A DNA stretch of 64,000 nucleotides from Frankiales bacterium (GTDB lineage Bacteria > Actinomycetota > Actinomycetes > Mycobacteriales > SCTD01): contig JAODND010000063.1 in the NCBI GenBank assembly GCA_025465465.1, forward strand, positions 34,382 through 98,381, given 5' to 3'. The notes under the pieces were generated by a model. It searched no databases and was not told the DNA's origin. It was given only the letters and a program-made list of their open reading frames with translations. Position numbers and translations under genes: made by a program. Numbering within the stretch: the stretch's first letter is position 1; each line of letters opens with the position of its first letter. Positions 49,888 to 58,500 of the stretch are shown one piece after another.

Positions 49888-51331
49888 TCTGCTTCGCGTC
49901 GAAGCAGTTCGTCGTCATGTCCGCGACCTGCGTCACCCAGCCCGCGCCGTCCTGCCAGCGCGCCGCGTTGATGCAGGTGCGGATCGTCTTGGGTGCCGAG
50001 TACTTCCGGAAGGAGCGCGGAGTGAGCAGACCGCCTGCGTCGTAGGGCTTTCCGCTGCCCATGTATCCCTCGGCACAGCGACGGGTGAGGTCCGCACCAC
50101 AGGACGCCATCGCGTCGGTCAGCCACTGCGCACCTGCCCAGCCCTCGAGCGCCCACTCGGACACCTGGTCGGCGCCGTCGAGGTGCAACCGCGCCATGGC
50201 GTCCCGGAAGCGCTTCACCTGTGGCTTGCCGACGTCCTCGTAGTTGAGGTCGTTGCCGGTTGCCCACAGCTTGTTGCGGCAGCCGGGGGAGTCGGCGTAG
50301 TCGCTCTTGATCGAACCGACCCACCCTTGCGTCGTCGTCACCTTGGCCGTGACCTGGGGGGTCAGCCCGTCGGCATCCATGGCCCGGCACAGCGAGACGT
50401 TGCCGCCCGTGTCCAAGGCGTCGTAGACGTACTTCACGCCTTGGCTGCGCATGTCGAGGACGGCGGAGTCGAAGTCGGGGAGCGCGAAGTTGATCTGCTT
50501 CTCGACCACGCTGTAGCCCTCCGCCCGCAGCCCGCTGGCGATGCTCTGGCCAAAGCGCGTCGAGCTGGCGACGTTGTAGTAGACGACGCCTGCCTTCAGC
50601 GGACCGCCGTACTTCTGCTTGAAGTACTGGTAGACCTCGGTCCCACCGATGAGCGAGCCGTGGTAGCCGACGGTGCCGTTGCGCGGGTAGGCCTCGCCGT
50701 AGATGTCCCACAGGTGCGACCACCGGTCGTAGGCCGTGTCGATCGGCTGGCTCCCGACGTCGGGCACCCCCTTCGACTGCACGTAGGACGCGCCGCTGTA
50801 GGTGAAGATCGACTGCGAGACCAGGGCGAAGACGTGGCTGTTGTCGATCAGGCTGTGCGCGCAGGCGGTGTTGCGGCTGCCGTCACCGTGGTCGTCGCAG
50901 GTGACGAGCCGCACGGTGCGCCCGTTGATGCCGCCGCGGGCGTTGAGGTCGGAGACGAATGCGGCGGCGCCGTACAGCGGGCCGACGAACGCCTTGGGGT
51001 CGAACGGGTTGGACCGGCTGACGATCTGACCGAGCGTGATGGTCGTGGGCGTCACGCCGACGTCCGACGCGGTGTTGGGCCGCCCGTTCGTCAGGCCGCT
51101 GCCGGGTGGGGCGGAGGCACCGGCGCCCGGCCCCCCGCTCTGGAGGGGCCCGGCACCGGGACCGGCGGTCACCGTCGTCGTCGGGGTCGCAGTCGCCGTA
51201 CCCGACAGGCCGCCGGGCAGCTGCGTGGTGACCACCGTGCCGCCAGGCGGCGGGAACGCGGTGTCGGGAAGGCGGGTGCCGCAGGCAGCCAGCAACGCGA
51301 GGGCCGCGAGCAGCGCGATCGGGAGGCGCAC
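49871..51331 (-). CDS. ABC transporter substrate-binding lipoprotein, LIV family
   Basis: Receptor lipoprotein of 486 residues. Signal peptide MRLPIALLAALALLAACG with lipobox Cys17, Gly/Pro/Thr-rich tether to about residue 90, then a type I binding domain beginning TPTTITLGQIVSRSNPFD. Several Cys pairs (TCDDHG, ACAHS, SCGADLTRRC) suggest disulfides. GTG 51331 follows a TAGCGT box by six bases (leaderless). It is transcribed against the transporter operon, so receptor and permease are separately controlled. Ligand unknown. Confidence 0.92.
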   Translation of the reverse strand: MRLPIALLAALALLAACGTRLPDTAFPPPGGTVVTTQLPGGLSGTATATPTTTVTAGPGAGPLQSGGPGAGASAPPGSGLTNGRPNTASDVGVTPTTITLGQIVSRSNPFDPKAFVGPLYGAAAFVSDLNARGGINGRTVRLVTCDDHGDGSRNTACAHSLIDNSHVFALVSQSIFTYSGASYVQSKGVPDVGSQPIDTAYDRWSHLWDIYGEAYPRNGTVGYHGSLIGGTEVYQYFKQKYGGPLKAGVVYYNVASSTRFGQSIASGLRAEGYSVVEKQINFALPDFDSAVLDMRSQGVKYVYDALDTGGNVSLCRAMDADGLTPQVTAKVTTTQGWVGSIKSDYADSPGCRNKLWATGNDLNYEDVGKPQVKRFRDAMARLHLDGADQVSEWALEGWAGAQWLTDAMASCGADLTRRCAEGYMGSGKPYDAGGLLTPRSFRKYSAPKTIRTCINAARWQDGAGWVTQVADMTTNCFDAKQISYQP

Positions 51332-51350
51332 AACCCGACGCTAGCCCCGA

Positions 51351-51872
51351 TCAGGCGTCGAGGGTGGCGTGCGCGAGCCGGCAGAGGAGCGGGCGGCGCT
51401 CCTGCAGCGGCCCCTCGATCAGGCTCGAGGCATTGAGCATCGCCAGGGTCGCGCCGACCACGAGCGACAGCTCGTCGCTGCCGAGATCGGGCCGCCGTGG
51501 CGTCAGCGCGTCGCGCCAGACCTGCTCGTAGCGGCGCATCCTCGTGCGCAACGACCGGCGCACGTCCTCCGCCAGGGCCGCCTGCTCCCGGACCCAGACG
51601 CTGATGAGCGGCTTCTGCTCGGTCACGAGCGTGACGTGCAGGTCGACGAGGGTGTCGAGGTCCTCGGCGTGCTCGGCGAGGTCGAGCATGCGGTCCATCG
51701 TGCGGTCGACCAGGGTCTCGAGCAGCGCCTGCTTGCTGGGGAAGTGCCGGTAGACACCGGGCCCCGTGATGCCGGCGGCCTCGCCGATGTCGTCGATGCC
51801 GACGCCGTGGAAGCCCTTCGCCGCGAACAGGTCGGCTGCGGACTCGAGCAGCTGCTCCCGGCGGGTGGTCAC
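51351..51872 (-). CDS. TetR family transcriptional regulator
   Basis: Repressor of 173 residues: helix-turn-helix GIDDIGEAAGITGPGVYRHF (residues ~25-45), then PSKQALLETLVDRTMDRML. C-terminal half with VREQAALAEDVRRSLRTRM is typical of regulators of acyl-CoA metabolism. GTG 51872 is chosen because a TAACCT box lies five bases upstream and the HTH is placed normally; upstream codons are not needed. It faces the acyl-CoA dehydrogenase gene over 23 bases. Confidence 0.9.
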   Translation of the reverse strand: MTTRREQLLESAADLFAAKGFHGVGIDDIGEAAGITGPGVYRHFPSKQALLETLVDRTMDRMLDLAEHAEDLDTLVDLHVTLVTEQKPLISVWVREQAALAEDVRRSLRTRMRRYEQVWRDALTPRRPDLGSDELSLVVGATLAMLNASSLIEGPLQERRPLLCRLAHATLDA

Positions 51873-51877
51873 GAGGC

Positions 51878-51892
51878 AGGTTAACGTGCGTT
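51878..51892. promoter_or_regulatory. Overlapping divergent leaderless promoters with TetR palindrome
   Basis: Only 23 bases separate the two start codons (51872 and 51896). The plus strand has TAACGT (51882-51887), eight bases before ATG; the minus strand has TAACCT (complement of 51878-51883), five bases before GTG. The palindrome AACG-TG-CGTT (51883-51892) lies across both. A single bound repressor would block both. Confidence 0.65.
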
Positions 51893-51895
51893 CGC

Positions 51896-53038
51896 ATGAG
51901 CAGTAGGTGGGAGACGCCTGAGCGGCTGGCGCTGCGCGCCGTGGCACGTGACGTCGTGGCCAGGCACGTGGCGCCGCACGTCGACGAGTGGGAGCGCGCG
52001 GGCGAGCTGCCCCGGTCGCTGCACAGGACGTTCGCGGAGGCGGGTCTGCTCGGGATCGCCTTCCCGATCGAGGTCGGTGGCCAGGGCGGGGACGCCGTCG
52101 ATGCCGCGATCGTCACCGAGGAGCTGCTGATCGGCGGCGCCTCCGGCGGGACGGTGGCCTCGCTGCTCACCCACGGGATCGCCTGCCCGCACATCGCGTT
52201 CGCCGGCACACCTGAGCTGGTCGACCGCTATGTGCGACCCACCCTGGCAGGCGACCTCATCGGCGCCCTGGCCGTCACCGAGCCGGGCGGCGGCTCCGAC
52301 GTCGCCGGCCTCACGACCACGGCCCGTCGGGACGGGTCCGACTACGTCGTCAACGGCGCCAAGACCTACATCACCTCCGGCGTCCGGGCTGATTTCGTGA
52401 CGACCGCCGTCCGCACCGGAGGCCCAGGGCACCAAGGGATCTCGTTGCTGGTCGTCGACAAGGGGCTGCCCGGCTTCGGGGTCTCGAAGCCGCTCGACAA
52501 GATGGGCTGGCGGGCGTCCGACACCGCCGAGCTGTCGTTCGCCGACGTGCGGGTGCCGGCGGGCAACCTGGTCGGCGGCGAGGGCGACGGGTTCCTGCTG
52601 ATCATGCGGCAGTTCCAGACCGAACGGCTGGCCCTCGCGACCCAGGCGTGGGCCCTCGCCCAGCGAGCGCTCGACCTCACCACCCAGTGGGTGAAGGACC
52701 GCGAGACCTTCGGTCGACCTCTCGCCAGCAGGCAGGTGGTCCGGCACAAGGTCGCTGAGATGGCCCGTCAGGTGTGGATGGCAAAGATCACGACGCGCGC
52801 CGCGTACGACGCCTGGCTCGACACCGGCGACGCGGTGACGGAGGTGTCGATGGCCAAGAACACGGCATGCGCGGCGGCCGACCACGTCGTCGACGAGGCG
52901 GTCCAGCTGTTCGGCGGCCTCGGCTACATGCGCGAGTCCGAGGTGGAGCGCTGCTACCGCGACAGCCGGATCCTGCGCATCGGCGGCGGCACCGACGAGA
53001 TCATGAACGAGGTCATCGCCAAGCGCCTCGGCCTCTGA
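51896..53038 (+). CDS. Acyl-CoA dehydrogenase family protein
   Basis: FAD-dependent acyl-CoA dehydrogenase of 380 residues. Family motifs: ALAVTEPGGGSDVAG (FAD/substrate), YVVNGAKTYITSG, QLFGGLGYMRESEVERCYRD, and RIGGGTDEIMNE at the end. The C-terminal catalytic Glu position of medium-chain enzymes is Gly (IGGGT), while Glu in MRQFQTERLALA matches the isovaleryl-CoA dehydrogenase position. A branched or cyclic acyl-CoA is therefore the more likely substrate. Divergent from the TetR gene and next to LIV cluster 2. Confidence 0.93.
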   Translation: MSSRWETPERLALRAVARDVVARHVAPHVDEWERAGELPRSLHRTFAEAGLLGIAFPIEVGGQGGDAVDAAIVTEELLIGGASGGTVASLLTHGIACPHIAFAGTPELVDRYVRPTLAGDLIGALAVTEPGGGSDVAGLTTTARRDGSDYVVNGAKTYITSGVRADFVTTAVRTGGPGHQGISLLVVDKGLPGFGVSKPLDKMGWRASDTAELSFADVRVPAGNLVGGEGDGFLLIMRQFQTERLALATQAWALAQRALDLTTQWVKDRETFGRPLASRQVVRHKVAEMARQVWMAKITTRAAYDAWLDTGDAVTEVSMAKNTACAAADHVVDEAVQLFGGLGYMRESEVERCYRDSRILRIGGGTDEIMNEVIAKRLGL

Positions 53039-53105
53039 CCCGTCGATGTGGACTGATGGGCTGCGGCGGACGCCGTCAGCGACCCCACATGTCCACATCC
53101 ACGGG
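53039..53105 (+). terminator. Long inverted repeat after acyl-CoA dehydrogenase
   Basis: Arms CCCGT-c-GATGTGGAC (53039-53053) and GTCCACATC-c-ACGGG (53091-53105) pair with one mismatch; the 37-base centre can fold further (GCTG with CAGC, CGG with CCG). It starts right after the stop codon and is followed by a G-run. A Rho-independent-like terminator is the simplest reading. Confidence 0.65.
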
Positions 53106-53215
53106 AGGGGGGGTCGGGGTGTCCTGGGGGGCTGGCGGATGTGACTGGTGGCACGCCCGAGCGCGGACGGTGCGACAATCGTGGGACGTCCCGATCGCGA
53201 GGAGATCACCCGAGC

Positions 53216-54409
53216 ATGAGCGCTGCCGTTCCTGAGCAGCCCCCCACCGCACGCAGCCGGCCCAAGAAGGCGGCTGCACCGGTGGAGGTCGCGGAGAAGA
53301 AGCCCGCCAAGAAGGCGGCGAAGGCAGCCACCGCTGCCGCGCCGGCCGACGTCGTCGTCGAGGACGCCGGGATCGACGGTGCCGCCCCGCTGCCCGGGGT
53401 CGACCCGCTGGAGGCCGGCGACGCCGAGCCCACGCCTGAGGAGCTCGCCGCCGAGGCCGAGAAGGAGGAGCAGGAGGAGATCGAGGCCGGCGCCACGCTG
53501 TCCGTCGACGTCCTGCGGCTCTACCTCAACCAGATCGGCCGCGTCCCGCTGCTCACCGCCGAGCAGGAGGTCGAGCTCGCCCGCGCCATGGAGGCCGGTC
53601 TGTTCGCCGCCGAGCGGCTCGCGCAGGGCGGCAAGATGGGCATGACCATGAAGGTCGACCTGCAGACCCTCGTGCGCGAGGGCGAGCGGGCCAAGCAGCA
53701 CATGCTGGAGGCGAACCTCCGCCTGGTCGTCTCGGTCGCCAAGAAGTACGCCGGCCGCGGGATGGGTCTCACCGACCTCATCCAGGAGGGCAACCTCGGC
53801 CTGATCCGTGCCGTCGAGAAGTTCGACTACACCAAGGGCTTCAAGTTCTCGACCTACGCGACGTGGTGGATCCGGCAGGCGCTGACCCGGGCGATGGCCG
53901 ACCAGGCGCGCACGATCCGGCTGCCCGTGCACATGGTCGAGCAGGTCAACAAGATCCGCCGCGTCGAGCGCGATCTCGTCGTGCAGCTGGGTCGCAAGCC
54001 CACCGCCGCGGAGATCGCCGTCGAGGTCGACCTCACGCCCGAGCGGGTCGAGGAGATCCGGTCCTACAACCGGGACCCCGCGTCGCTGGACGCCCTCATC
54101 GGCGAGGACAGCGACGCCTCGCTGGGTGACTTCATCGAGGACGAGCACGCCGTCATGCCCGGCGAGGCTGCCGCCTTCCTGCTGATGCGCGAGGAGCTGT
54201 CCGCCGTACTCGCCTCGCTCACCGACCGCGAGCGGCGGGTCATGGAGATGCGCTACGGCCTGGTCGACGGGCAGCCGCGCACGCTCGACGACATCGGCAA
54301 GGACTTCAACCTGACTCGCGAGCGGATCCGCCAGATCGAGGGCAAAACGCTGTCGAAGCTGCGGCACCCGAGCCGTTCCGCGTCGCTGCGCGACTACCTC
54401 GACGACTAA
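53216..54409 (+). CDS. sigA: RNA polymerase principal-type sigma factor
   Basis: Sigma-70 factor of 397 residues. Ala/Lys/Glu-rich N-terminal tail (~1-95), region 1.2 ([20 protein letters not shown]), region 2 ([20 protein letters not shown] and [20 protein letters not shown]), region 3, and region 4.2 helix-turn-helix [20 protein letters not shown]. These match group 1/2 factors (RpoD/HrdB/SigA). ATG 53216 follows GAGGAG. It is probably the housekeeping factor recognising the TANNNT boxes noted here, although a group 2 paralogue cannot be excluded. Confidence 0.92.
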   Translation: MSAAVPEQPPTARSRPKKAAAPVEVAEKKPAKKAAKAATAAAPADVVVEDAGIDGAAPLPGVDPLEAGDAEPTPEELAAEAEKEEQEEIEAGATLSVDVLRLYLNQIGRVPLLTAEQEVELARAMEAGLFAAERLAQGGKMGMTMKVDLQTLVREGERAKQHMLEANLRLVVSVAKKYAGRGMGLTDLIQEGNLGLIRAVEKFDYTKGFKFSTYATWWIRQALTRAMADQARTIRLPVHMVEQVNKIRRVERDLVVQLGRKPTAAEIAVEVDLTPERVEEIRSYNRDPASLDALIGEDSDASLGDFIEDEHAVMPGEAAAFLLMREELSAVLASLTDRERRVMEMRYGLVDGQPRTLDDIGKDFNLTRERIRQIEGKTLSKLRHPSRSASLRDYLDD

Positions 54410-54419
54410 CCTGGAGCAC

Positions 54420-54770
54420 GTGCTCCGCGTCGTCTTCAGTCCGAAGTGGCTGTGGCGGCACGTCCTGCTCGTCGTCGCCGTCGGCACCTGCTACGGCTTC
54501 GGCCGCTGGCAGCTCGGCCGTGCCGTCGACAGGCACTCGGTGCTCAACTGGTCCTACGCGATCGAGTGGACGCTGTTCGCGGTGTTCGCGCTCGTCTGCT
54601 GGGGGTGGTACCTCCGCGATGACCTGCGTGGCGGGCCGGACGCCCGTCCGGAGGGGCCGGCGGCTCCGGTCTACCTCCCGCAGGCCACACCCGTGACGGA
54701 TGACGAAGACCCCGAGCTCGCCGCATACAACCGCTACCTCGCCGGCCTCAACAAGAGAGAAGACGCGTGA
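54420..54770 (+). CDS. Small two-helix membrane protein next to sigA
   Basis: Protein of 116 residues with helices HVLLVVAVGTCYGFGRWQLG and WTLFAVFALVCWGWYLRDD, then a Pro-rich acidic tail (DEDPELAAYNRYLAGLNKRE). Its first helix, with GRWQLGRAV, recalls SURF1 openings, but the SURF1 domain is absent. GTG 54420 is seven bases after a TAACCT box that overlaps the sigA stop codon, so it may have its own leaderless promoter. It is coupled to the DUF3817 gene (GTGA). Confidence 0.78.
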   Translation: MLRVVFSPKWLWRHVLLVVAVGTCYGFGRWQLGRAVDRHSVLNWSYAIEWTLFAVFALVCWGWYLRDDLRGGPDARPEGPAAPVYLPQATPVTDDEDPELAAYNRYLAGLNKREDA

Positions 54771-55075
54771 CCAACCGACCCCTCACGATCTATCGGGTCA
54801 TGGCCAACGTCGTCGGCGTCGGTCTCGTCCTGCTCTTCGCCAGCCTGCCCTACCGGTACTGGACGTCGAGCTATCACAAGGAGCCCACGGCGGCGATCGG
54901 CTTCGTGCACGGCATCCTGTACATGGTCCTGCTGGTGAGCATCGCGAACCTGGCGTTCCGGCGGCGGTTCCCGATCCATTGGATCGTCTACGTCGCGCTC
55001 GCCGGCACCATCCCGTTCCTGTCCTTCGTCGCCGAGCGGGCCGTGACCGCCCGGGTCAGGGACGGCCGGCTCTGA
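54767..55075 (+). CDS. DUF3817 membrane protein
   Basis: Membrane protein of 102 residues with three helices, DUF3817 family: IYRVMANVVGVGLVLLFASL, HKEPTAAIGFVHGILYMVLL, and FPIHWIVYVALAGTIPFLSF followed by VAERAV. The family is common in actinobacteria, with unknown function, and usually accompanies the small membrane protein upstream, as here. GTG start overlaps that gene's stop. Confidence 0.92.
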   Translation: MTNRPLTIYRVMANVVGVGLVLLFASLPYRYWTSSYHKEPTAAIGFVHGILYMVLLVSIANLAFRRRFPIHWIVYVALAGTIPFLSFVAERAVTARVRDGRL

Positions 55076-55080
55076 CCCCT

Positions 55081-55174
55081 CCCTCCACTACTTGACCGTC
55101 GCAGGGCCGCACGAGCACCTGGCTGAGCGTGCCCCAGCGTCGTTCAGGCCCCCGGTCGGTGAAGTAGTGGAGGG
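55081..55174. repeat. Long inverted repeat between convergent genes
   Basis: Arms CCCTCCACTACTT-g-ACCG (55081-55098) and CGGT-g-AAGTAGTGGAGGG (55157-55174) match over 18 positions with one central mismatch, separated by 58 bases. It fills the gap between DUF3817 and the convergent S53 peptidase gene. Most likely a bidirectional terminator, though the wide loop is unusual. Confidence 0.6.
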
Positions 55175-55197
55175 ACCCCCGGGGAGGAACAAGGTTC

Positions 55198-56355
55198 TTA
55201 GAAGGCGGCGGTCCCGTTGGGCGTACCGAGACCCGTCGGACCGTCGTACCCGGTGACAGCTGTGCAGAGGTAGCCGAGGCGGCACTTGCGGGTGTTGCTG
55301 CCGCTCACCACGTCGAACAGCGCCTTGGGGTTGGCGTAGGCGATCGACGCCGGTATCCCGCTCGTGTTGCCCGACAACGCATAGACGGCGCCGATGATCG
55401 GGGCCGCCACCGACGTACCGCCGAAGACGTACCAGTTGGCCCCGCCCGACGAGCCGTAGCTGTCGAAGACGGCGACACCGGTGGCCGGGTCAGCGATCGC
55501 GGAGACGTCCGCCACCGTGCGACGGGAGCACTGCGCGTCCTTCTGCCACGACTGCTTGGCGATGTAGGTCGAGCAGCCAGACCCTGCACCTGACCAGGCG
55601 GTCTCGGTCCAGCCGCGGGCGTTGTTCGCGTGCTGGAGCGTCGTGCCACCCACCGCGGTCACGGTGTTGAAGGCGGCGGGCACCTGCACGCCGTAGCCGC
55701 TGTCGCCGGAGCTGACGGTGATCGCGATCCCCGGGTGGTTGTAGGCCGCTGCCAGGGAGGTCTCACCGCTGAACTCGCTGCCGCCGTAGGAGTTCGAGAT
55801 GACGGTGGCCTTGCCGGCTGCGGTGTTGACCGCAGCGGCGAGGTCGTTGAAGGACGCCGAGTTGCCGCCGACGTAGACGATCTGGCAGCTGGGGCAGATG
55901 GCGCTCACCATCTCCAGGTCGAGCATCTCCTCCTGGCCCCAGCTCGCGTTCCCGCTGGGCAGCGCCGTCCCCCCGGTCTGGTTGAACTGCGTGAACTGGC
56001 CGGTGGTCAGTGCCGGCAGCCCCGTGGCGGCGCGGTAGGCCGTCAGGTCCGAGACCGCGTTCGGGCTGGCGTAGGCGTCGACGATCGCGACCGTGGCCGT
56101 GCTGTCGGTCGTCAGCTTGTACGCCGAGCGCAGGTCGGTGCTGATGTAGGAGCTCGGGTTGCGGGTGGTGGTGGCGTCCGGACGGGCGCCCTTGGTGCGC
56201 ACGTGGGCGTCGCACGCCGCATAGCCGACCTGCGGGGTGCTGCACACCTTCTTGTCGCCGGCAGTGGTGTCAGAGGGCGCAGCGGTCGCGGCGGTGCCGG
56301 CCGCGGAGGCCAGCAGGGTTGCGACCGCGAAAGCTGCGATCAGGGGTCGGCGCAT
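55198..56355 (-). CDS. Secreted S53 family serine-carboxyl peptidase (sedolisin)
   Basis: Secreted peptidase of 385 residues. Signal peptide RRPLIAAFAVATLLASAAGT; short pro-part; catalytic domain from about residue 75 (RSAYKL). Glu and Asp of the S53 centre lie in WGQEEMLDLEM (ExxxD), oxyanion Asp in TVSSGDSGYG, nucleophile Ser in FGGTSVAAPI. Compared with full pro-kumamolisins the propeptide is missing or very short. ATG 56355 has AAGGA upstream. Works outside the cell, usually at acid pH in this family. Confidence 0.93.
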   Translation of the reverse strand: MRRPLIAAFAVATLLASAAGTAATAAPSDTTAGDKKVCSTPQVGYAACDAHVRTKGARPDATTTRNPSSYISTDLRSAYKLTTDSTATVAIVDAYASPNAVSDLTAYRAATGLPALTTGQFTQFNQTGGTALPSGNASWGQEEMLDLEMVSAICPSCQIVYVGGNSASFNDLAAAVNTAAGKATVISNSYGGSEFSGETSLAAAYNHPGIAITVSSGDSGYGVQVPAAFNTVTAVGGTTLQHANNARGWTETAWSGAGSGCSTYIAKQSWQKDAQCSRRTVADVSAIADPATGVAVFDSYGSSGGANWYVFGGTSVAAPIIGAVYALSGNTSGIPASIAYANPKALFDVVSGSNTRKCRLGYLCTAVTGYDGPTGLGTPNGTAAF

Positions 56356-56495
56356 GCAGTCCTTCTCTCGAGCAGGTGACTGGACTGTCCCACTGCCCGA
56401 GATCGCCGTCACTAGCGCAACAGGAGAGTCACGTGATCGGCAGGAATGACCAGATCACTGTCGAAACGAGCGGGTAACTCCTGAAGGGTCCTCCT

Positions 56496-58169
56496 GTGCG
56501 CGCTCGCCCCCTGCTCCTGGTCGCTGCCCTGGCCGCAGCCCTGCTCACCGTGCCGGCTCAGGCCGCTCCCACGACGCTTGCCGACGTCACGATCCCGGCG
56601 TCCGACGGCGTCCACCTCGTCGGTGACGTGCACCTGCCCGCCGCCAAGGGCAGGTTCCCGGCCATCGTCGACATGGAGCCCTACGGGCGCTCGTCGGCGA
56701 CGACCTACCTCGCCAACGGCTATGCGCACGTCAACACCGACGTGCGGGGGAGCGGCAAGAGCGGCGGCGCCCTGTGCCTGCTGTGCAGCCGCGAGCAGCG
56801 CGACGTCTACGACGTCGTCGAGTGGGTGGCGCACCAGCCCTGGAGCAACGGCAAGGTCGTCCTCTACGGCTACTCCTACTCCGCGATCACCGCACTGCTC
56901 GGCGCAGCGCTGCAGCCGCCCCACCTCACGACGGTCATCGTCGGCCACCCGCCGACCGACCCCTACCGCGACGTCCTCTGGCACAACGGCCTCTACGACC
57001 AGGGCTTCGCCGAGCAGTGGTTCGCCGGGCAGACCGGCACCCAGGCGCTCGGCGTCGGCGTGCAGCCCCAGTACGTCGACCGCAAGGACCAGCTGTTCGC
57101 GTTCGAGACTCGGTACAACGACCTCGACGGACCGCTGTACGACGAGCGCTCGGTGCTCACCAAGGTCTCCCGCATCAGGGTGCCGGTCTACGTCTTCACC
57201 GGCTGGGACGACATGTACAGCCGCGGCGACATGCGCTTCATCGACGCCTTCAAGGGCCCCGCCCAGCTCTGGATCGACGCGTCCACCCACCACGGCACCG
57301 GGAACTTCGGCGAGGTGGGAGCCCCGTACGGAGGCGGCATCACCGACCCGTCCCCGCAGCTGTCGGCCAACCCGCCCGCCGGGCAGATCCTGAAGTGGCT
57401 CAACCACTACGTGAAGGACGTCAGCAACGGCGTCGAGAGCCAGCCGCGGGTCACGTTCTACGACAAGGGCTCGCGCACCTGGAGCACCGCGCCGTCCTGG
57501 CGTGCCGCCTCGACGGGGCTCACCCGGCTGTACCTCTCCGGAGCCGCCGCCGGGTCCGCGCACTCATTGAACGACGGCTCCCTCACGGCCGCCGCGCCCA
57601 AGGGCCGCGACTCCTACCAGGACTCCTATGTCTATGACCCGACGGCGGGCTCCTCGACGCCGATGGGGATGGAGGGACCTGACGGCTTCGCCCCCTACGT
57701 GCACACCGACCAGCGGGTCGACGACGCCCACGGGCTGACCTACACGACGCCGGTGCTCACCAAGCCGCTCCGGATCGCGGGCCCGTCCGAGCTGCACTTC
57801 TGGGCCATCACCGAGGCCTCCGACATGGCCTGGGTCGCGCGCCTCACCGATGTCGCACCCGACGGATCAGAGACGCCGGTGACCCAGGGCTGGCTGCGGG
57901 CCAACTTCCGGCACGTCGACCCGCTTCGCTCGCGGCCGGGTTCGCCGTACCTCACTGACGACCGGCACGATCCGGTGACGATCGGCCTGACCACCGAGTA
58001 CCGCGTCGACATCTGGGACACCGCCTACTCCGTCGCCAAGGGGCACCGGCTCCGGCTGTGGTTCGCCAGCGGAGACGCCCCGACCCACGAGCCGGTCCCC
58101 GCCGCCGGTCGCAACCTGCTGTTCCACGACGCCCAGCACCCGACCCAGCTGCTGCTCTCGACCCGCTGA
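56496..58169 (+). CDS. Secreted CocE/NonD family hydrolase
   Basis: Serine hydrolase of 557 residues, X-Pro dipeptidyl-peptidase/cocaine esterase (S15) type, with signal peptide (LLLVAALAAALLTVPAQA). Strand FPAIVDMEPYGR, nucleophile in VVLYGYSYSAIT (GxSxS), Asp in FTGWDDMYSR and His in ASTHHGTG; C-terminal jelly-roll (PSELHFWAITEASDMAW onwards). Acts on acyl or peptide substrates outside the cell. GTG 56496 has GAAGGG at seven bases. Divergent from the S53 peptidase gene. Confidence 0.92.
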   Translation: MRARPLLLVAALAAALLTVPAQAAPTTLADVTIPASDGVHLVGDVHLPAAKGRFPAIVDMEPYGRSSATTYLANGYAHVNTDVRGSGKSGGALCLLCSREQRDVYDVVEWVAHQPWSNGKVVLYGYSYSAITALLGAALQPPHLTTVIVGHPPTDPYRDVLWHNGLYDQGFAEQWFAGQTGTQALGVGVQPQYVDRKDQLFAFETRYNDLDGPLYDERSVLTKVSRIRVPVYVFTGWDDMYSRGDMRFIDAFKGPAQLWIDASTHHGTGNFGEVGAPYGGGITDPSPQLSANPPAGQILKWLNHYVKDVSNGVESQPRVTFYDKGSRTWSTAPSWRAASTGLTRLYLSGAAAGSAHSLNDGSLTAAAPKGRDSYQDSYVYDPTAGSSTPMGMEGPDGFAPYVHTDQRVDDAHGLTYTTPVLTKPLRIAGPSELHFWAITEASDMAWVARLTDVAPDGSETPVTQGWLRANFRHVDPLRSRPGSPYLTDDRHDPVTIGLTTEYRVDIWDTAYSVAKGHRLRLWFASGDAPTHEPVPAAGRNLLFHDAQHPTQLLLSTR

Positions 58170-58247
58170 CTCCTACGTCGGGAGGAGCAGAGCAGGTGTC
58201 GTCCGGGGGCTGACGCGCGGAGTGCTCGCGCGTCGGACCGTGGAGAC

Positions 58248-58469
58248 ATGAACCTCCTCGCTGACAGCTGCTACCAGCACGACGGGTGGCCGTTCCCCTT
58301 CCTGTTCCCGCTGGTGTTCCTGCTCGTCTTCCTCGTGGTGCTGCGCCCCTGGCGGCGCCGGCGCTGGCACGGCATGGGCGGTGAGCACCTCCTCGCCGAG
58401 CGCTATGCCCGCGGCGAGATCGATGAGGACGAGTACCGCGCCCGCCGCCAGGTCCTCCGGGACAGGTGA
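58248..58469 (+). CDS. SHOCT domain small membrane protein
   Basis: Protein of 73 residues: one membrane helix (FPFLFPLVFLLVFLVVLRPW), basic patch RRRRWHG, and a C-terminal SHOCT motif LLAERYARGEIDEDEYRARR. SHOCT is a short oligomerisation motif found at the ends of many small membrane proteins. No further function can be read. ATG 58248 follows GGAG. Confidence 0.9.
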   Translation: MNLLADSCYQHDGWPFPFLFPLVFLLVFLVVLRPWRRRRWHGMGGEHLLAERYARGEIDEDEYRARRQVLRDR

Positions 58470-58500
58470 CGCAGCGCGAACCCGGACGTAACGTCCGCTC

